A DNA stretch of 64,000 nucleotides from Cellulomonas fimi (GCF_028583725.1 NZ_CP110680.1:1-64000); one strand, 5' to 3'. Shown: positions 1 through 13,131, counted from the stretch's first letter. The notes: generated from the sequence alone by a model not told the origin. Program-made: numbers and translations.

Positions 1-1503
1 TTGTCACAGGACGAAGAGCTCGCCCGGGTCTGGGGCCACGTCGTCGCGACCCTCGAGGCGAGCCCCGACATCACGCCGCGGCAGATCGCCTTCGTCCGGC
101 TCGCACGTCCGCTGGGGCTCCTGGACGGCACCCTGCTGCTCGCCGTGGGCAACGACCTCACCAAGGACTACCTCGAGACGCGCGTGCGCTCGGAGGTCAC
201 GGACGCACTGTCGGACGCGCTCGACCGGGAGGCCCGGTTCGCGATCACGGTGGACCCGGACCTCGCGAGCGACACCACGCCGGCGCTGCGCGTCGTGCCC
301 CCTGCTCCCCCCGCCCCGCTGGACCGCGGGGACGCGCCGCGGCACGAGGAGGACGGTGCCGAGCGGCCGGAGCTGTCGGTCGTGCACGGCGGGCAGGACG
401 ACGACGTGACCGGTCGGCCGACGGTCGACAACCGGCCGCTGCCCGCGGGGCGCAAGCAGGCCTCGGAGCCCGCGCGCCTCAACCCCAAGTACCAGTTCGA
501 GACGTTCGTCATCGGCTCGTCGAACCGCTTCGCCCACGCGGCCGCGGTCGCCGTCGCCGAGGCACCGGCCAAGGCCTACAACCCGCTGTTCATCTACGGC
601 GACTCGGGCCTCGGCAAGACGCATCTCCTGCACGCCATCGGGCACTACGCGTACAACCTCTACCCGAGCGTCCGGGTACGGTACGTGAACTCCGAGGAGT
701 TCACGAACGACTTCATCAACTCGATCTCCGAGGGCAAGGCCGGCGCTTTCCAGCGCCGCTACCGCGAGGTCGACGTACTCCTCATCGACGACATCCAGTT
801 CCTGCAGGGCAAGGAACAGACGATGGAGGAGTTCTTCCACACGTTCAATACGCTCCACAACGCGAACAAGCAGGTCGTGATCACGTCGGACCTGCCGCCC
901 AAGCAGCTCAACGGCTTCGAGGACCGCATGCGGTCGCGGTTCGAGTGGGGCCTCATCACCGACGTCCAGCCGCCGGACCTGGAGACGCGCATCGCGATCC
1001 TCCGGAAGAAGGCCGGCAGCGAGCGTCTGCAGGCGCCGCCGGACGTGCTCGAGTACATCGCGAGCAAGATCTCGACGAACATCCGCGAGCTTGAGGGTGC
1101 GCTGATCCGCGTCACCGCGTTCGCGAACCTCAACCGCCAGCAGGTCGATCTGTCCCTCGCGGAGATCGTGCTCAAGGACTTGATCACCGACGAGCAGACG
1201 GCGGAGATCACGGCGACGCAGGTGATCGGCCAGACGGCGGCCTACTTCGGCCTGTCGATCGACGACCTCTGCGGATCGAGCCGGTCGCGCGTTCTCGTGA
1301 CGGCGCGGCAGATCGCCATGTACCTGTGCCGCGAGCTGACGGACCTGTCGCTGCCGAAGATCGGCCAGGCGTTCGGCGGGCGTGACCACACGACCGTCAT
1401 GCACGCGAACCGCAAGATCCGCGAGCTCATGGCCGAGCGCCGCTCGATCTACAACCAGGTGACCGAGCTCACCAACCGGATCAAGCAGCAGAGCCGGGGC
1501 TGA
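1..1503 (+). CDS. dnaA: Chromosomal replication initiator DnaA
   Basis: DnaA is the AAA+ ATPase that binds DnaA boxes at oriC, melts the origin and loads the replicative helicase. The 500-residue product has the family layout: an N-terminal helicase-interaction domain, a low-complexity linker (about residues 95-155), the AAA+ core with Walker A GDSGLGKT near residue 200 and Walker B LLIDDIQF near 260, and a C-terminal helix-turn-helix with the signature GRDHTTVMHA near 460 that reads DnaA boxes. It starts with TTG at the first base of the window, so the chromosome was evidently numbered from here and any upstream signal is out of view. The origin and dnaN follow directly. Identification is secure. 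Confidence 0.98.
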   Translation: MSQDEELARVWGHVVATLEASPDITPRQIAFVRLARPLGLLDGTLLLAVGNDLTKDYLETRVRSEVTDALSDALDREARFAITVDPDLASDTTPALRVVPPAPPAPLDRGDAPRHEEDGAERPELSVVHGGQDDDVTGRPTVDNRPLPAGRKQASEPARLNPKYQFETFVIGSSNRFAHAAAVAVAEAPAKAYNPLFIYGDSGLGKTHLLHAIGHYAYNLYPSVRVRYVNSEEFTNDFINSISEGKAGAFQRRYREVDVLLIDDIQFLQGKEQTMEEFFHTFNTLHNANKQVVITSDLPPKQLNGFEDRMRSRFEWGLITDVQPPDLETRIAILRKKAGSERLQAPPDVLEYIASKISTNIRELEGALIRVTAFANLNRQQVDLSLAEIVLKDLITDEQTAEITATQVIGQTAAYFGLSIDDLCGSSRSRVLVTARQIAMYLCRELTDLSLPKIGQAFGGRDHTTVMHANRKIRELMAERRSIYNQVTELTNRIKQQSRG

Positions 1504-2308
1504 TCCGCCCGTACTGTCCGTTTGATGGGGGATCCGTCCTCACGGTTATCCACAGTTTCCACAGGAGGCTGGGGATGTTTGTGACGGTGTTCACCCGATC
1601 GGAGCATCGAGCCTCCGAATGTGCCCGAGCGGCCCCCTGACCTCTGGTTTCGTTCCTCGAAGCTGCCCTCGCGTGTGACCCCCACCGCGTGAGCGATGAG
1701 ACAAGTCTCATCGTCGAATCGATGCGACGACCTTGACGGCAACCCTCACGTTCCGGATGAAACATGCATGGGACGAATGTTCACACCTGTGCACACACCT
1801 GTGGACGACGGTGGACGACACGCGCGATCACTGTGGACGACACGGCCTCGACCGGTGGACGTCCGGAGGGCCTCCCGACGACTTCCACGGCCATCCACCG
1901 ACGCACCGGCCCACGACCCACAGCACGTCCACACGGCACGACGCACCTGACCTGCACGGACGGCCGCGATCCACACCATGCACACGACCGATGACGACGA
2001 CGAGACTTCTCTCTGCTGATGATCCACACACCGCCGAAGGCTGTCGGCGGCAACCTCGGGTGCCGCTCGCCCCGCCAACACGGACGGTGCACCGGACACC
2101 GCGACGACTCGGTCGTCCACACGGCCCGCACACCTGTACCGAGCGTCCGACCTCTCGCGTAGTGTTCGCGTGATGCCACGGACGGGGCCTCGTCGTGCGT
2201 GCGACCAGCGGGCACACGACGGCTCACCGGCGTCGCCCGCACGAGCGCCCCACACCGGCTCCGCGCGACGACGTCCCCGGCAGCACTCGAACGACGAAGA
2301 GGTGACAC
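1504..2308. other. oriC region with DnaA-box cluster
   Basis: This 805-bp gap between dnaA and dnaN has no credible gene and holds the replication origin. A perfect DnaA box TTATCCACA lies at 1546-1554. Further boxes close to the actinobacterial consensus (TTGTCCACA type) lie in both orientations at about 1800-1808, 1810-1818, 1832-1840, 1925-1933, 1967-1975, 2020-2028 and 2113-2121. Position and box density follow known actinobacterial origins. I did not find one clearly AT-rich unwinding element. Several short open frames cross the region but have poor composition and no family resemblance. Confidence 0.93.
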
Positions 2309-3439
2309 ATGAGGTTCCGGGTCGACCGTGACGTCCTCGCCGACGCGGTCACGTGGACGGCTCGCAGCCTGCCCACCCGCCCGCCGGTCCCCGTGCTCGC
2401 AGGCGTCCGTATCGAGGCCGACACGACCGGCACGATCCAGCTGTCGAGCTTCGACTACGAGGTCTCGGCCCGCTCCCAGATCCCGGCCGACGTGTCCGAG
2501 CCCGGGACGGTGCTCGTCTCCGGCCGCCTGCTGGCCGAGATCTCCCGGGCGCTGCCGGACAAGCCGGTCGACGTGGTGCTCGACGGCACGAAGGTCGTCG
2601 TCACCTGCGGCGCGAGCCGCTTCACGCTCCTGACGATGCCGGTCGAGGACTACCCGAACCTCCCGGCGATGCCCGCGACGGCGGGGACGGTCGACGGCGA
2701 CGAGCTCACGCACGCGGTCGCGCAGGTGTCGGTCGCCGCCAGCCGGGACGACACGCTGCCGCTGCTCACGGGCGTGCGCGTCGAGATCGAGGGCGAGAAG
2801 GTCACGCTCCTCGCGACCGACCGCTACCGCCTCGCGCTGCGCGAGCTCACCTGGAAGCCGTCGTCGCCCGACATCTCGACGGTCGCGCTCGTGCGTGCCC
2901 GGACGCTGTCCGACGCGGCGAAGTCGCTGGGCAGCGCCGGCTCGGTCACGGTCGCGCTCTCGACCGGTGCCGGCGTGGACCTCATCGGGTTCGAGGCCGG
3001 CGGCCGCCAGACGACGAGCCTCCTCGTGGACGGCGACTACCCGGCCGTGCGGCGGCTCTTCCCCGACGAGACGCCGATCCACGCGATCGTCTCGACGCAC
3101 GCGCTCGCCGAGGCCGCCAAGCGCGTCGCCCTCGTCGCGGAGCGGAACACGCCGATCCGGCTGGCGTTCTCGGAGGGCCAGGTCGTCCTCGACGCCGGGC
3201 AGGGTGACGACGCACAGGCGTCCGAGGCCCTCGAGGCCACGCTCGTCGGCGACGACATCTCGGTCGCGTTCAACCCGCAGTTCCTGCTCGACGGTCTCGG
3301 AGCGCTCGACACGACGTTCGTCCGGCTGTCGTTCACGCACCCGAACAAGCCGGTCGAGTTCACGGGCCAGGAGTCGCTGGACGGCGACGACAAGCAGGAG
3401 TACCGCTACCTGCTCGTGCCGATCCGCTTCGCGAGCTGA
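2309..3439 (+). CDS. dnaN: DNA polymerase III beta sliding clamp
   Basis: DnaN is the ring-shaped processivity factor that tethers DNA polymerase III to DNA and recruits other replication and repair proteins. The 376-residue product has normal length and the expected three-domain clamp organisation, starting MRFRVDRDVLADAV and ending in the clamp-typical segment YRYLLVPIRF. ATG at 2309 is preceded by a purine-rich ribosome binding site (gaagaggtg). It lies immediately after oriC and before gnd and recF, the usual actinobacterial order. Confidence 0.97.
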   Translation: MRFRVDRDVLADAVTWTARSLPTRPPVPVLAGVRIEADTTGTIQLSSFDYEVSARSQIPADVSEPGTVLVSGRLLAEISRALPDKPVDVVLDGTKVVVTCGASRFTLLTMPVEDYPNLPAMPATAGTVDGDELTHAVAQVSVAASRDDTLPLLTGVRVEIEGEKVTLLATDRYRLALRELTWKPSSPDISTVALVRARTLSDAAKSLGSAGSVTVALSTGAGVDLIGFEAGGRQTTSLLVDGDYPAVRRLFPDETPIHAIVSTHALAEAAKRVALVAERNTPIRLAFSEGQVVLDAGQGDDAQASEALEATLVGDDISVAFNPQFLLDGLGALDTTFVRLSFTHPNKPVEFTGQESLDGDDKQEYRYLLVPIRFAS

Positions 3440-3581
3440 CGGTCCCTGCTGCGCGGGCGGACCGTGACGCAGTCCGCACGGGCACGATGCGGCGCGCCAG
3501 GCGCTGCACCGGGCCGTGCGGCAGAGTGACCGGTGGACGCCGGTCGGGCGAGTTCCGGGACACCGGGAGAGGCGAGGGGTC

Positions 3582-4529
3582 ATGCACATCGGTCTGGTCG
3601 GGCTGGGCAAGATGGGCGCGAACATGCGGGAACGCATGCGCGCCGCCGGCATCGAGGTCACGGGGTACGACCGCAACCCCGACGTGACCGACGTGCCGTC
3701 GCTCGAGGCGCTGGCCGAGGCGCTCCCCGCGGGCGAGCGGGTCGTGTGGGTCATGGTGCCGTCGGGCACGATCACCGACGCGGTGATCCGGGACCTCAGC
3801 GGGCTCCTGAGCAGCGGTGACGTCGTCATCGACGGTGGCAACTCGTACTACCAGGACGACCAGCCCCACGCCGACCTGCTCGCCGAGAAGGGAATCGGCT
3901 TCCTGGACGTCGGCGTCTCGGGCGGCGTGTGGGGCCTCAAGAACGGCTACGGCCTCATGGTCGGCGGCGACGCGGACCTGGTCGCGCGCGTCATGCCGGT
4001 CTTCGACGCGCTGCGCCCCGAGGGTCCTCGCGAGGAGGGCTTCGTCCACGCGGGCGCGATCGGCGCGGGCCACTTCGCGAAGATGGTGCACAACGGCATC
4101 GAGTACGGCCTCATGCAGGCGTACGCCGAGGGCTACGAGCTGCTCGCCGCGAAGGACCTGGTCACCGACGTCCACGGCACGGTCAAGGCGTGGCGGCGCG
4201 GCACGGTGGTGCGGTCGTGGTTGCTCGACCTGCTGGTCGAGGCGCTCGAGGCGGACCCGTCGTTCGGCGAGATCGACGACTGGGTCGAGGACTCCGGCGA
4301 GGGCCGGTGGACCGTCGACGAGGCGATCGACCTCGCCGTGCCGGCCCCCGTCATCTCGGCCGCGTTGTTCGCACGGTTCGCGTCGCGCCAGGAGGAGTCG
4401 CCCGCGATGAAGGCCGTCGCGGCCCTGCGGCAGCAGTTCGGCGGTCACGCGGTGAAGCCGGCGGGCACGACGGGCCCGATCAGCGACACGACCCCGGTCC
4501 CGGACGCGGCGGTGCCGCCGTCCGCCTGA
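3582..4529 (+). CDS. gnd: 6-phosphogluconate dehydrogenase, decarboxylating (short type)
   Basis: This enzyme oxidatively decarboxylates 6-phosphogluconate to ribulose 5-phosphate in the pentose phosphate pathway. The product has 315 residues, the short form common in actinobacteria. The N-terminus [15 protein letters not shown] is the dinucleotide-binding glycine motif, followed by [10 protein letters not shown], the substrate-binding segment [14 protein letters not shown] and the catalytic-lysine region [13 protein letters not shown]. The ATG at 3582 is chosen because it opens directly into the Rossmann fold and follows a good ribosome binding site (gagaggcgagggg). A gnd gene between dnaN and recF is the normal arrangement in this group. 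Confidence 0.93.
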   Translation: MHIGLVGLGKMGANMRERMRAAGIEVTGYDRNPDVTDVPSLEALAEALPAGERVVWVMVPSGTITDAVIRDLSGLLSSGDVVIDGGNSYYQDDQPHADLLAEKGIGFLDVGVSGGVWGLKNGYGLMVGGDADLVARVMPVFDALRPEGPREEGFVHAGAIGAGHFAKMVHNGIEYGLMQAYAEGYELLAAKDLVTDVHGTVKAWRRGTVVRSWLLDLLVEALEADPSFGEIDDWVEDSGEGRWTVDEAIDLAVPAPVISAALFARFASRQEESPAMKAVAALRQQFGGHAVKPAGTTGPISDTTPVPDAAVPPSA

Positions 4530-4647
4530 CGGCGACGTCGCCGGATCGACCGTCCGTGGGGCGCATCCGATCCGGCAGCCGCGCAGAGCCGTCCCGGCAC
4601 GAGCCCGGCGACACAGCCCGTACGCCTCACCACGACGAAGAGACCCG

Positions 4648-6096
4648 ATGTACGTCGCCCACCTGTCGCTGACCGACTTCCGCTCGTACGCGCAGGTCGA
4701 GCTGCCCTTCGAGCCCGGCATCACCGCGCTCGTCGGGCCGAACGGGCAGGGCAAGACGAACCTCGTCGAGGCGATCGGCTATGTCGCGACGCTGGGCAGC
4801 CACCGGGTGCCCTCGGACGCGGCGCTCGTGCGCGCCGGGGCGAGTCGCGCCGTCGTGCGCACGCGTGTGGTGCGGGAGCTGGAGCCCGGGCGCCCGCGCG
4901 CGACGCTGGTCGAGGTCGAGGTCACGCCAGGCAAGGCGAACCGCGCGCGCGTGAACGGCGGGTCGCCGGGGCGCGCGCGCGACATCCTCGGGATCCTGCG
5001 CACGGTGCTGTTCGCACCCGAGGACCTGACGCTCGTCAAGGGCGACCCGGACGGGCGCCGCCGGTTCCTGGACGACCTGCTCGTGCAGCTCGTCCCCCGG
5101 TTCGCCGGCACCGTGCAGGACTACGAGCGGGTGCTGCGGCAGCGGTCGGCGCTGCTGAAGACCGCGGGTGCAGCGATGCGCGGCGGCCGCGGGACGGCCG
5201 ACCTGCGCACGCTCGACGTCTGGGACGCCAAGCTCGCGCAGACGGGCGCGGAGCTGGTCGTGGCGCGCCGGGCGCTCGTCGCCGCCCTCGCGCCGCACGT
5301 CGCCGCGTCGTACGCGCAGGTCAGCGCAGGTCAGGGGGAGGCGGTCATCACGTACCGCGCGAGCCTCGACGCGGCCCTGGCCGACGACGGTCGGGGCCGC
5401 TCGGCCGAGGGGTCGCCGGACGTGCCGAGCGGGGCGCCGCCGCGCACGTCGGACGTGCCCGCGAGTGCGAGCCTGGTCGAGGCGCAGCTCCTCGAGGCCA
5501 TGGGCCGGCTCCGGTCCAAGGAGGTCGAGCGGGGGGTGTGCCTCGTCGGACCGCACCGCGACGACCTCGTCCTCACGCTCGGCGGCCTCCCCGCGAAGGG
5601 GTACGCGAGCCACGGTGAGTCCTGGTCGTACGCGCTGGCGCTGCGCCTGGCGTCGTACACGCTGCTCACGGACGGCGTCCCCGTCGCGGCCCCAGCAGTA
5701 GAGGGCCCGGCGGCGGACGGCTCACGGGCGGACGGCTCTCCGGCGGACGGCTCAGCAGCGGACGGCTCGCCGGCGGACGGCTCAGCAGCGGACGGCTCGC
5801 CGGCGGACGGCTCAGCAGCGGACGGCTCGGCAGACCGTCCGGCCGCCGACCGCCGGGACCCCGACCCGACGGCGTGGCTCGGTCGCGGTGCGGACTGGGG
5901 GCCGGACGGCGAGCCCGTGCTCATCCTCGACGACGTGTTCGCGGAGCTCGACGCCCGCCGCCGCGACCGCCTCGCGGAGCTCGTCGCCCCGGCCCGGCAG
6001 GTGCTGGTGACCGCTGCGGTGGCGCAGGACGTGCCCGAGCCGCTCGCCGGTGCCCGCGTGGACGTCATGGGAGGCGAGGTCGCCCGTGTCCTCTGA
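4648..6096 (+). CDS. recF: DNA replication and repair protein RecF
   Basis: RecF is an SMC-like ATPase that, with RecO and RecR, loads RecA at single-stranded gaps. Walker [14 protein letters not shown] is at about residues 31-43, the ABC-type signature region [15 protein letters not shown] near 325, and Walker [14 protein letters not shown] near 430. At 482 residues it is roughly 100 longer than usual. Much of the excess is an insertion between the signature and Walker B that contains eight five-residue ADGS-type repeats (DNA 5712-5830). Both flanking motifs are intact, so the protein is probably functional with a disordered loop. It overlaps the next gene by 11 nt. Confidence 0.95.
   Translation: MYVAHLSLTDFRSYAQVELPFEPGITALVGPNGQGKTNLVEAIGYVATLGSHRVPSDAALVRAGASRAVVRTRVVRELEPGRPRATLVEVEVTPGKANRARVNGGSPGRARDILGILRTVLFAPEDLTLVKGDPDGRRRFLDDLLVQLVPRFAGTVQDYERVLRQRSALLKTAGAAMRGGRGTADLRTLDVWDAKLAQTGAELVVARRALVAALAPHVAASYAQVSAGQGEAVITYRASLDAALADDGRGRSAEGSPDVPSGAPPRTSDVPASASLVEAQLLEAMGRLRSKEVERGVCLVGPHRDDLVLTLGGLPAKGYASHGESWSYALALRLASYTLLTDGVPVAAPAVEGPAADGSRADGSPADGSAADGSPADGSAADGSPADGSAADGSADRPAADRRDPDPTAWLGRGADWGPDGEPVLILDDVFAELDARRRDRLAELVAPARQVLVTAAVAQDVPEPLAGARVDVMGGEVARVL
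5712..5830 (+). repeat. In-frame 15/30-bp tandem repeat within recF
   Basis: Eight 15-bp units built on GCGGACGGCTC encode alternating PADGS and AADGS. The last three 30-bp double units are identical. The array lies between the RecF signature motif and Walker B and keeps the frame, because every unit is a multiple of three. Near-identity at DNA level suggests recent slippage or unequal-exchange expansion. Confidence 0.9.
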
Positions 6097-6772
6097 CGAC
6101 GCCCGCGCCTCCGCCGACGCCAGGGCCTCCGCCGACGCCCGCGCCTCAGCCCGCGCCCGCGCCCGCGACGGCGCTCGCACGCGCGGCAGCGCCCACGACC
6201 CGCAGCCCGACGACGCGCTCCTCCCCCCGGTCCGCCGGCCGGCGTCGGACGGCGCACCGCTGCGCCAGCTCGTGGACCTCGTGCCCGAGCGGCAGGTCGC
6301 GGCCGCGGCGCTCAACCGAGCGCGGGAGGCCGCGCGGGCGAAGGGGATCCGGCCGGGTGACGCGCCCCGACGGCGGCCGCTGGTCGACGTCAACCCGGGC
6401 ACCGCGGGGCCGGGTGCGCGCGACCCGCAGGCGGTGGCCGACACGCTGGGTGCGCTGGTCGGCCAGTTCGGCTGGGGCTCGGGGCTGGTGTCGGGCACGG
6501 TGCAGCACCGGTGGGCGGACCTCGTCGGGCCGCAGGTCGCGGAGCACTGCTCGTACGTGTCGCTGGAGGCGGGCGTCCTGACGGTGCAGGCGAGCTCGAC
6601 GAGCTGGGCGACGAACCTGACGTGGGCGGTGCCGACGATGCTGCGGCGGTTCGCGGAGGAGCTCGGCGAGGGCGTGGTCTCGGAGATCGCGGTGCTCGGG
6701 CCGTCGGGGCCGGGGTTCGGGCGGGGGAAGCGTCGGGTGGCCGGTCGTGGCCCGCGCGACACGTACGGCTGA
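6086..6772 (+). CDS. DciA-like DUF721 protein
   Basis: This 228-residue protein ends in a DUF721 domain (about residues 120-200, including [19 protein letters not shown] and the segment after [13 protein letters not shown]). DciA proteins of this family help load the replicative helicase in bacteria lacking DnaC or DnaI; extending that role here is family inference. The first 40 residues are low complexity, with ASADAR repeats and Arg-Ala runs. GTG at 6086 is preferred over an ATG at 6050 because gggaggcgagg sits seven bases upstream. The start overlaps recF by 11 nt, so the two are probably co-transcribed. Confidence 0.88.
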   Translation: MSSDDARASADARASADARASARARARDGARTRGSAHDPQPDDALLPPVRRPASDGAPLRQLVDLVPERQVAAAALNRAREAARAKGIRPGDAPRRRPLVDVNPGTAGPGARDPQAVADTLGALVGQFGWGSGLVSGTVQHRWADLVGPQVAEHCSYVSLEAGVLTVQASSTSWATNLTWAVPTMLRRFAEELGEGVVSEIAVLGPSGPGFGRGKRRVAGRGPRDTYG

Positions 6773-6860
6773 GGCGTGCCGACGGCCGTCGTCACGGAAC
6801 CTGCCCGAAGTTCCCTCCCCCGCGGACGTCGACACGAGGGGTAACAGGCCGGGGTCCAGG

Positions 6861-6866
6861 TAGACT
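6861..6866 (+). promoter_or_regulatory. Possible -10 element upstream of gyrB
   Basis: TAGACT in the 225-bp gap between the DUF721 gene and gyrB fits the actinobacterial TANNNT -10 pattern and would give a leader of about 120 nt. No convincing -35 element precedes it. Confidence 0.3.
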
Positions 6867-6997
6867 GTGAACGTCAATTCTGGCGCGCTTGCGCCGGTAC
6901 CAGAGCCGAGAACTCCAGTCTCCTGGGGTGATCCGCCCTCCGAGGTCCTTGGCGGGGCGCTCTGTCGCGTGTGAGAGCTTGAGGAGTACACCCGCCC

Positions 6998-9046
6998 GTG
7001 GCCGACGAGAGCACGACCCCGCCCAGCAGCCCGAACGGCGCCGGCGGGTACGACGCCAGCGCGATCACGGTCCTCGAGGGACTCGAGGCTGTCCGCAAGC
7101 GGCCCGGCATGTACATCGGCTCGACCGGTGCGCGCGGCCTGCACCACCTGGTCTACGAGGTGGTCGACAACTCGGTCGACGAGGCGCTGGCCGGGTACTG
7201 CGACGCGATCGAGGTGACGCTGCTGGCCGACGGCGGCGTGCGCGTCGACGACAACGGCCGCGGCATCCCGGTCGAGCTGCACCCCACCGAGGGCAAGCCG
7301 ACGCTCGAGGTCGTCATGACGATCCTGCACGCGGGCGGCAAGTTCGGCGGCAGCGGGTATGCGGTGTCGGGCGGTCTGCACGGCGTCGGCATCTCGGTCG
7401 TCAACGCGCTGAGCAGCCGGGTCCACTCGGTCGTGAAGCGCGACGGGTACGCGTGGGAGATGGACTTCGAGGACGGCGGCAAGCCGACGGGTCCGATCCG
7501 CCAGGGCGAGGCGACGACGGAGACGGGCACGAGCCAGACGTTCTGGGCCGACTCCACGATCTTCGAGACGATCGACTACGACTTCGAGACGCTGCGCTCG
7601 CGCTTCCAGCAGACGGCGTTCCTCAACAAGGGCCTGAAGATCACGCTGACCGACGAGCGTCCGCAGCACACGGGCACGGAGGACGAGGTCACGGACGCGG
7701 AGCCGGTGGCGAGCGACGACCAGCCGGTCGACGCGCCGCAGCACCGCACGGTCACCTACAAGTACGACGGCGGCCTCGTCGACTACGTGACGCACCTCAA
7801 CGCGGCGAAGAAGGTCGAGCTCGTCCACCCGGACGTCATCGAGATCACGTCGGAGGACACCGAGCGTCGCATCTCGGTCGACATCGCGCTGCAGTGGACG
7901 AGCGCCTACAGCGAGTCGGTGCACACGTTCGCCAACACGATCTCGACGACCGAGGGCGGCACGCACGAGGAGGGCTTCCGGGCGGCGATGACGTCGCTGA
8001 TCAACCGGTACGCCCGCGAGAAGAACATCATCAAGGAGAAGGACGAGAACCTCACGGGTGACGACATCCGCGAGGGCCTGACGGCCGTCATCTCCATCAA
8101 GCTCGGCGAGCCGCAGTTCGAGGGCCAGACGAAGACGAAGCTCGGCAACACCGAGGCGAAGACGTTCGTGCAGAAGGTGGTGAACGAGCGGCTGGGCGAC
8201 TGGCTGGACTCGCACCCGAACGAGGCGCGCGACGTCATCCGCAAGTCGATCCAGGCGGCGGCGGCGCGCATGGCGGCCCGCAAGGCGCGCGAGGCGACGC
8301 GGCGCAAGGGCCTGCTGGAGTCGGGCGGCATGCCGGGCAAGCTCAAGGACTGCCAGAGCAACCGTCCGGAGGAGTGCGAGGTCTTCATCGTCGAGGGCGA
8401 CTCGGCCGGCGGTTCGGCGGTCCGTGGCCGCAACCCGCGGACGCAGGCGATCCTCCCGATCCGCGGCAAGATCCTCAACGTCGAGCGTGCGCGCCTCGAC
8501 CGCGCGCTGGGCAACCAGGAGGTCCAGGCGCTGATCACGGCGTTCGGGACGGGCATCGGCGAGGACTTCGACATCGCCAAGCTGCGGTACCACAAGATCG
8601 TGCTGATGGCCGACGCGGACGTCGACGGCCAGCACATCCGGACCCTCCTGCTCACGCTGCTGTTCCGCTACATGCCGGAGCTCATCACGCAGGGCCACGT
8701 CTACCTGGCGCAGCCGCCGCTGTACCGGATCAAGTGGTCGAACGCGGACCACGACTACGTGTACTCGGACCGTGAGCGCGACGCGTACGTGAAGGACGGA
8801 CTGGAGAGCGGCAAGCGGCTCCCCAAGGAGAACGCGATCCAGCGCTACAAGGGTCTCGGCGAGATGGACTACCAGGAGCTCTGGGAGACCACGATGTCGC
8901 CCGAGCACCGCACGCTGCTGCAGGTCTCGCTCGACGAGGCCGCCGCCGCGGACGAGATCTTCTCGGTCCTGATGGGCGAGGACGTCGAGTCCCGCCGCTC
9001 GTTCATCCAGCGGAACGCGAAGGACGTGCGCTTCCTCGACATCTGA
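6998..9046 (+). CDS. gyrB: DNA gyrase subunit B
   Basis: GyrB is the ATPase subunit of DNA gyrase, which introduces negative supercoils. The 682-residue product shows the GHKL ATPase motifs ([39 protein letters not shown]) in the first third, a transducer domain, and a C-terminal TOPRIM domain with EGDSAGGSA near residue 465 and DADVDGQHI near 540, ending in [11 protein letters not shown] at 6998 follows a gaggag ribosome binding site. A mildly acidic insertion after about residue 225 ([19 protein letters not shown]) is unremarkable. gyrA follows after 78 nt. Confidence 0.98.
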   Translation: MADESTTPPSSPNGAGGYDASAITVLEGLEAVRKRPGMYIGSTGARGLHHLVYEVVDNSVDEALAGYCDAIEVTLLADGGVRVDDNGRGIPVELHPTEGKPTLEVVMTILHAGGKFGGSGYAVSGGLHGVGISVVNALSSRVHSVVKRDGYAWEMDFEDGGKPTGPIRQGEATTETGTSQTFWADSTIFETIDYDFETLRSRFQQTAFLNKGLKITLTDERPQHTGTEDEVTDAEPVASDDQPVDAPQHRTVTYKYDGGLVDYVTHLNAAKKVELVHPDVIEITSEDTERRISVDIALQWTSAYSESVHTFANTISTTEGGTHEEGFRAAMTSLINRYAREKNIIKEKDENLTGDDIREGLTAVISIKLGEPQFEGQTKTKLGNTEAKTFVQKVVNERLGDWLDSHPNEARDVIRKSIQAAAARMAARKAREATRRKGLLESGGMPGKLKDCQSNRPEECEVFIVEGDSAGGSAVRGRNPRTQAILPIRGKILNVERARLDRALGNQEVQALITAFGTGIGEDFDIAKLRYHKIVLMADADVDGQHIRTLLLTLLFRYMPELITQGHVYLAQPPLYRIKWSNADHDYVYSDRERDAYVKDGLESGKRLPKENAIQRYKGLGEMDYQELWETTMSPEHRTLLQVSLDEAAAADEIFSVLMGEDVESRRSFIQRNAKDVRFLDI

Positions 9047-9124
9047 CGGAGCCGGGCGCCGGCCCTCCACGAGGAAGCGCGCCCGCCCCCACGTCCTCCC
9101 CCGCCGCACGACAGAAGGAACCCC

Positions 9125-11733
<2,609 letters not shown>

Positions 11734-11737
<4 letters not shown>

Positions 11738-12639
11738 CCGACCCGACTCCGCCCTCGATCCCGCCGCGCCTGCGGCCGACCACCCCCACGACGGCACGTC
11801 CGGGGGCGTCGACGGGTGCGAAGTCGTCCGCGAAGTCGCCGACGGCGGCACGCAACGGCAACGGCCGCACGGAGTCCGCGTCGTCGACCCCCGTCCGGCC
11901 TGCACCGGCCGACGAGAAGCCGAGCAGCGAGACCGACGGCGTGTCGACGCCCAAGCGCGACGAGCCGCCGTACCGTGCGTCGGCAGGGGTCCCTCCGCGC
12001 ACGTCGACGTCAGCCTCCGCTCCCGACGAGGACGAGCAGCCCTCGCCCCTCATGGTGGCGGTCGACACCGCGACCGTGTGGTTCAAGAAGGCGGCCGGTG
12101 CGACCAGCGCCGCGTTCGCCTCGGCTACCCGACCCCGTACCGAGGACCCGACCATGAGCAGTCCGGCACCGGCCCCCGCCACGTCACCCACGGCGGCCCG
12201 CACGTCGACCCGTCCCCCCGCGACGGGCGCGACATCCCAGGTCCGCCCGGCGACGGGTCGCATCCCGACGGTCGGCGGCCCGCGCCGGGTGCGTCTCGCC
12301 GTGTCGCGCATCGACCCGTGGTCGGTCATGAAGCTGTCGTTCCTGCTGTCCGTGGCGATCGGCATCATGATCGTCGTCGCGGCGGCCGTGATCTGGCTGA
12401 CGCTCGACGGTCTGCACGTGTTCACCGAGGCCAACGACCTGGTGAAGCAGATCACGGGCGAGGAGAGCCCGATCAACATCCTCGAGTACGTCGAGTTCCG
12501 CCGCGTGGTGTCGGGGGCGACGCTCATCGCCGTCATCGACGTCTTCCTGCTGACCGCGCTGTCGACCATCGGCGCGTTCCTCTACAACATCGTGGCGGCG
12601 CTCGTCGGCGGCGTGCACGTGACCATGACCGACGAGTGA
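11734..12639 (+). CDS. DUF3566 membrane protein downstream of gyrA
   Basis: This 301-residue protein starts in an ATGA overlap with gyrA, so it is probably translationally coupled. About the first 185 residues are a Pro/Ala/Ser/Thr-rich, probably disordered region. The C-terminal DUF3566 domain begins at [18 protein letters not shown] and contains two hydrophobic segments (about 200-225 and 260-290). A DUF3566 protein immediately after gyrA is conserved in actinobacteria. Its molecular role is unknown to me. Confidence 0.88.
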
Positions 12640-12644
12640 CCTCG

Positions 12645-12677
12645 ACCGGCCGGCCCGCCGCCCGTGCGGGGGCCGGT
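12645..12677 (+). terminator. Hairpin after the gyrA operon
   Basis: accggcc at 12645-12651 can pair with ggccggt at 12671-12677, just after the DUF3566 stop. The loop is long and there is no strong T-run, so termination is only plausible. It ends where the predicted tRNA-Ile promoter begins. Confidence 0.3.
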
Positions 12678-12707
12678 TTGGGCGGGACACCTCGGCTGGG
12701 GTAGTCT
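12678..12707 (+). promoter_or_regulatory. Predicted promoter of tRNA-Ile
   Basis: TTGGGC (12678-12683) and TAGTCT (12702-12707) are separated by 18 bp and would start transcription about 40 bp upstream of tRNA-Ile. The -10 fits the actinobacterial TANNNT rule. Confidence 0.5.
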
Positions 12708-12752
12708 CGTCCGGCGCGCAGCGCACGTGTCCGCACGTGTGCCAGGCGGCAC

Positions 12753-12826
12753 GGGCCTATAGCTCAGACGGTTAGAGCGCTTCCCTGATAAGGAAGAGGT
12801 CACAGGTTCAAGTCCTGTTAGGCCCA
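12753..12826 (+). tRNA. tRNA-Ile (GAU)
   Basis: A 74-nt cloverleaf: acceptor strands GGGCCTA and TAGGCCC pair over seven bases, the anticodon loop is CTGATAA with anticodon GAT, and the T arm contains GGTTCAAGTCC. The CCA end is not fully encoded. Confidence 0.97.
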
Positions 12827-12848
12827 CTCCCGACCCGTGGGGGATCCG

Positions 12849-12968
12849 ATGAAGAAGCTCCTGCTCGTGGTGGCGGTCGCCGCCGTCGGTTACGTCCTCT
12901 GGCAGAAGTACCAGCAGGACCAGGACGAGCGGGACCTGTGGTCCGAGGTCACCGACACGTTCGAGTGA
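12849..12968 (+). CDS. DLW-39 family small protein
   Basis: This 39-residue protein (MKKLLLVVAVAAVGYV, then a charged tail with ERDLWSEVTD) matches the actinobacterial DLW-39 family in both length and its Asp-Leu-Trp motif. It has one N-terminal hydrophobic segment and a short acidic cytoplasmic or periplasmic tail. The ATG at 12849 closely follows a gggga stretch. A DLW-39 gene between tRNA-Ile and tRNA-Ala near gyrA is the expected location. No function is established. Confidence 0.9.
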   Translation: MKKLLLVVAVAAVGYVLWQKYQQDQDERDLWSEVTDTFE

Positions 12969-13010
12969 CCGCCTCCCCCACGTGACCGCCGCCCCTCCGG
13001 GCGGCACCCG

Positions 13011-13083
13011 GGGGCCATGGCGCAATTGGTAGCGCACCTGCTTTGCAAGCAGGGGGTTAGGGGTTCGAGTCCCCTTGGCTCCA
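13011..13083 (+). tRNA. tRNA-Ala (UGC)
   Basis: A 73-nt cloverleaf with acceptor strands GGGGCCA and TGGCTCC, anticodon loop CTTTGCAAG carrying TGC, and T-arm GGTTCGAGTCC. The gene is intact, but its 3' end lies inside the 16-bp target duplication of the adjacent IS, which now separates it from its probable natural terminator at 14407-14440. Confidence 0.97.
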
Positions 13084-13087
13084 CACG
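13072..13087 (+). repeat. Target-site duplication, left copy
   Basis: CCCTTGGCTCCACACG, covering the tRNA-Ala 3' end and four bases beyond it, recurs identically at 14387-14402. The two copies exactly abut the TGT and ACA ends of the IS. Confidence 0.88.
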
Positions 13088-13090
13088 TGT

Positions 13091-13129
13091 GATGACGCGG
13101 GACATCGTTGATAGATGTCCCGCGTCATC
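13091..13129. other. Perfect 16-bp stem hairpin at IS481 left end
   Basis: GATGACGCGGGACATC (13091-13106) is followed by loop gttgata and its exact complement (13114-13129). It overlaps the left terminal repeat and lies just after the transposase stop. It may insulate the transposase from tRNA read-through or act as a terminator. No T-run follows on either strand. Confidence 0.75.
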
Positions 13130-13131
13130 GT

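Noticed and set aside
1696..2255. Short open frames inside oriC
   Set aside because: They cross the DnaA-box cluster, have repetitive His/Arg/Thr composition and no family match.
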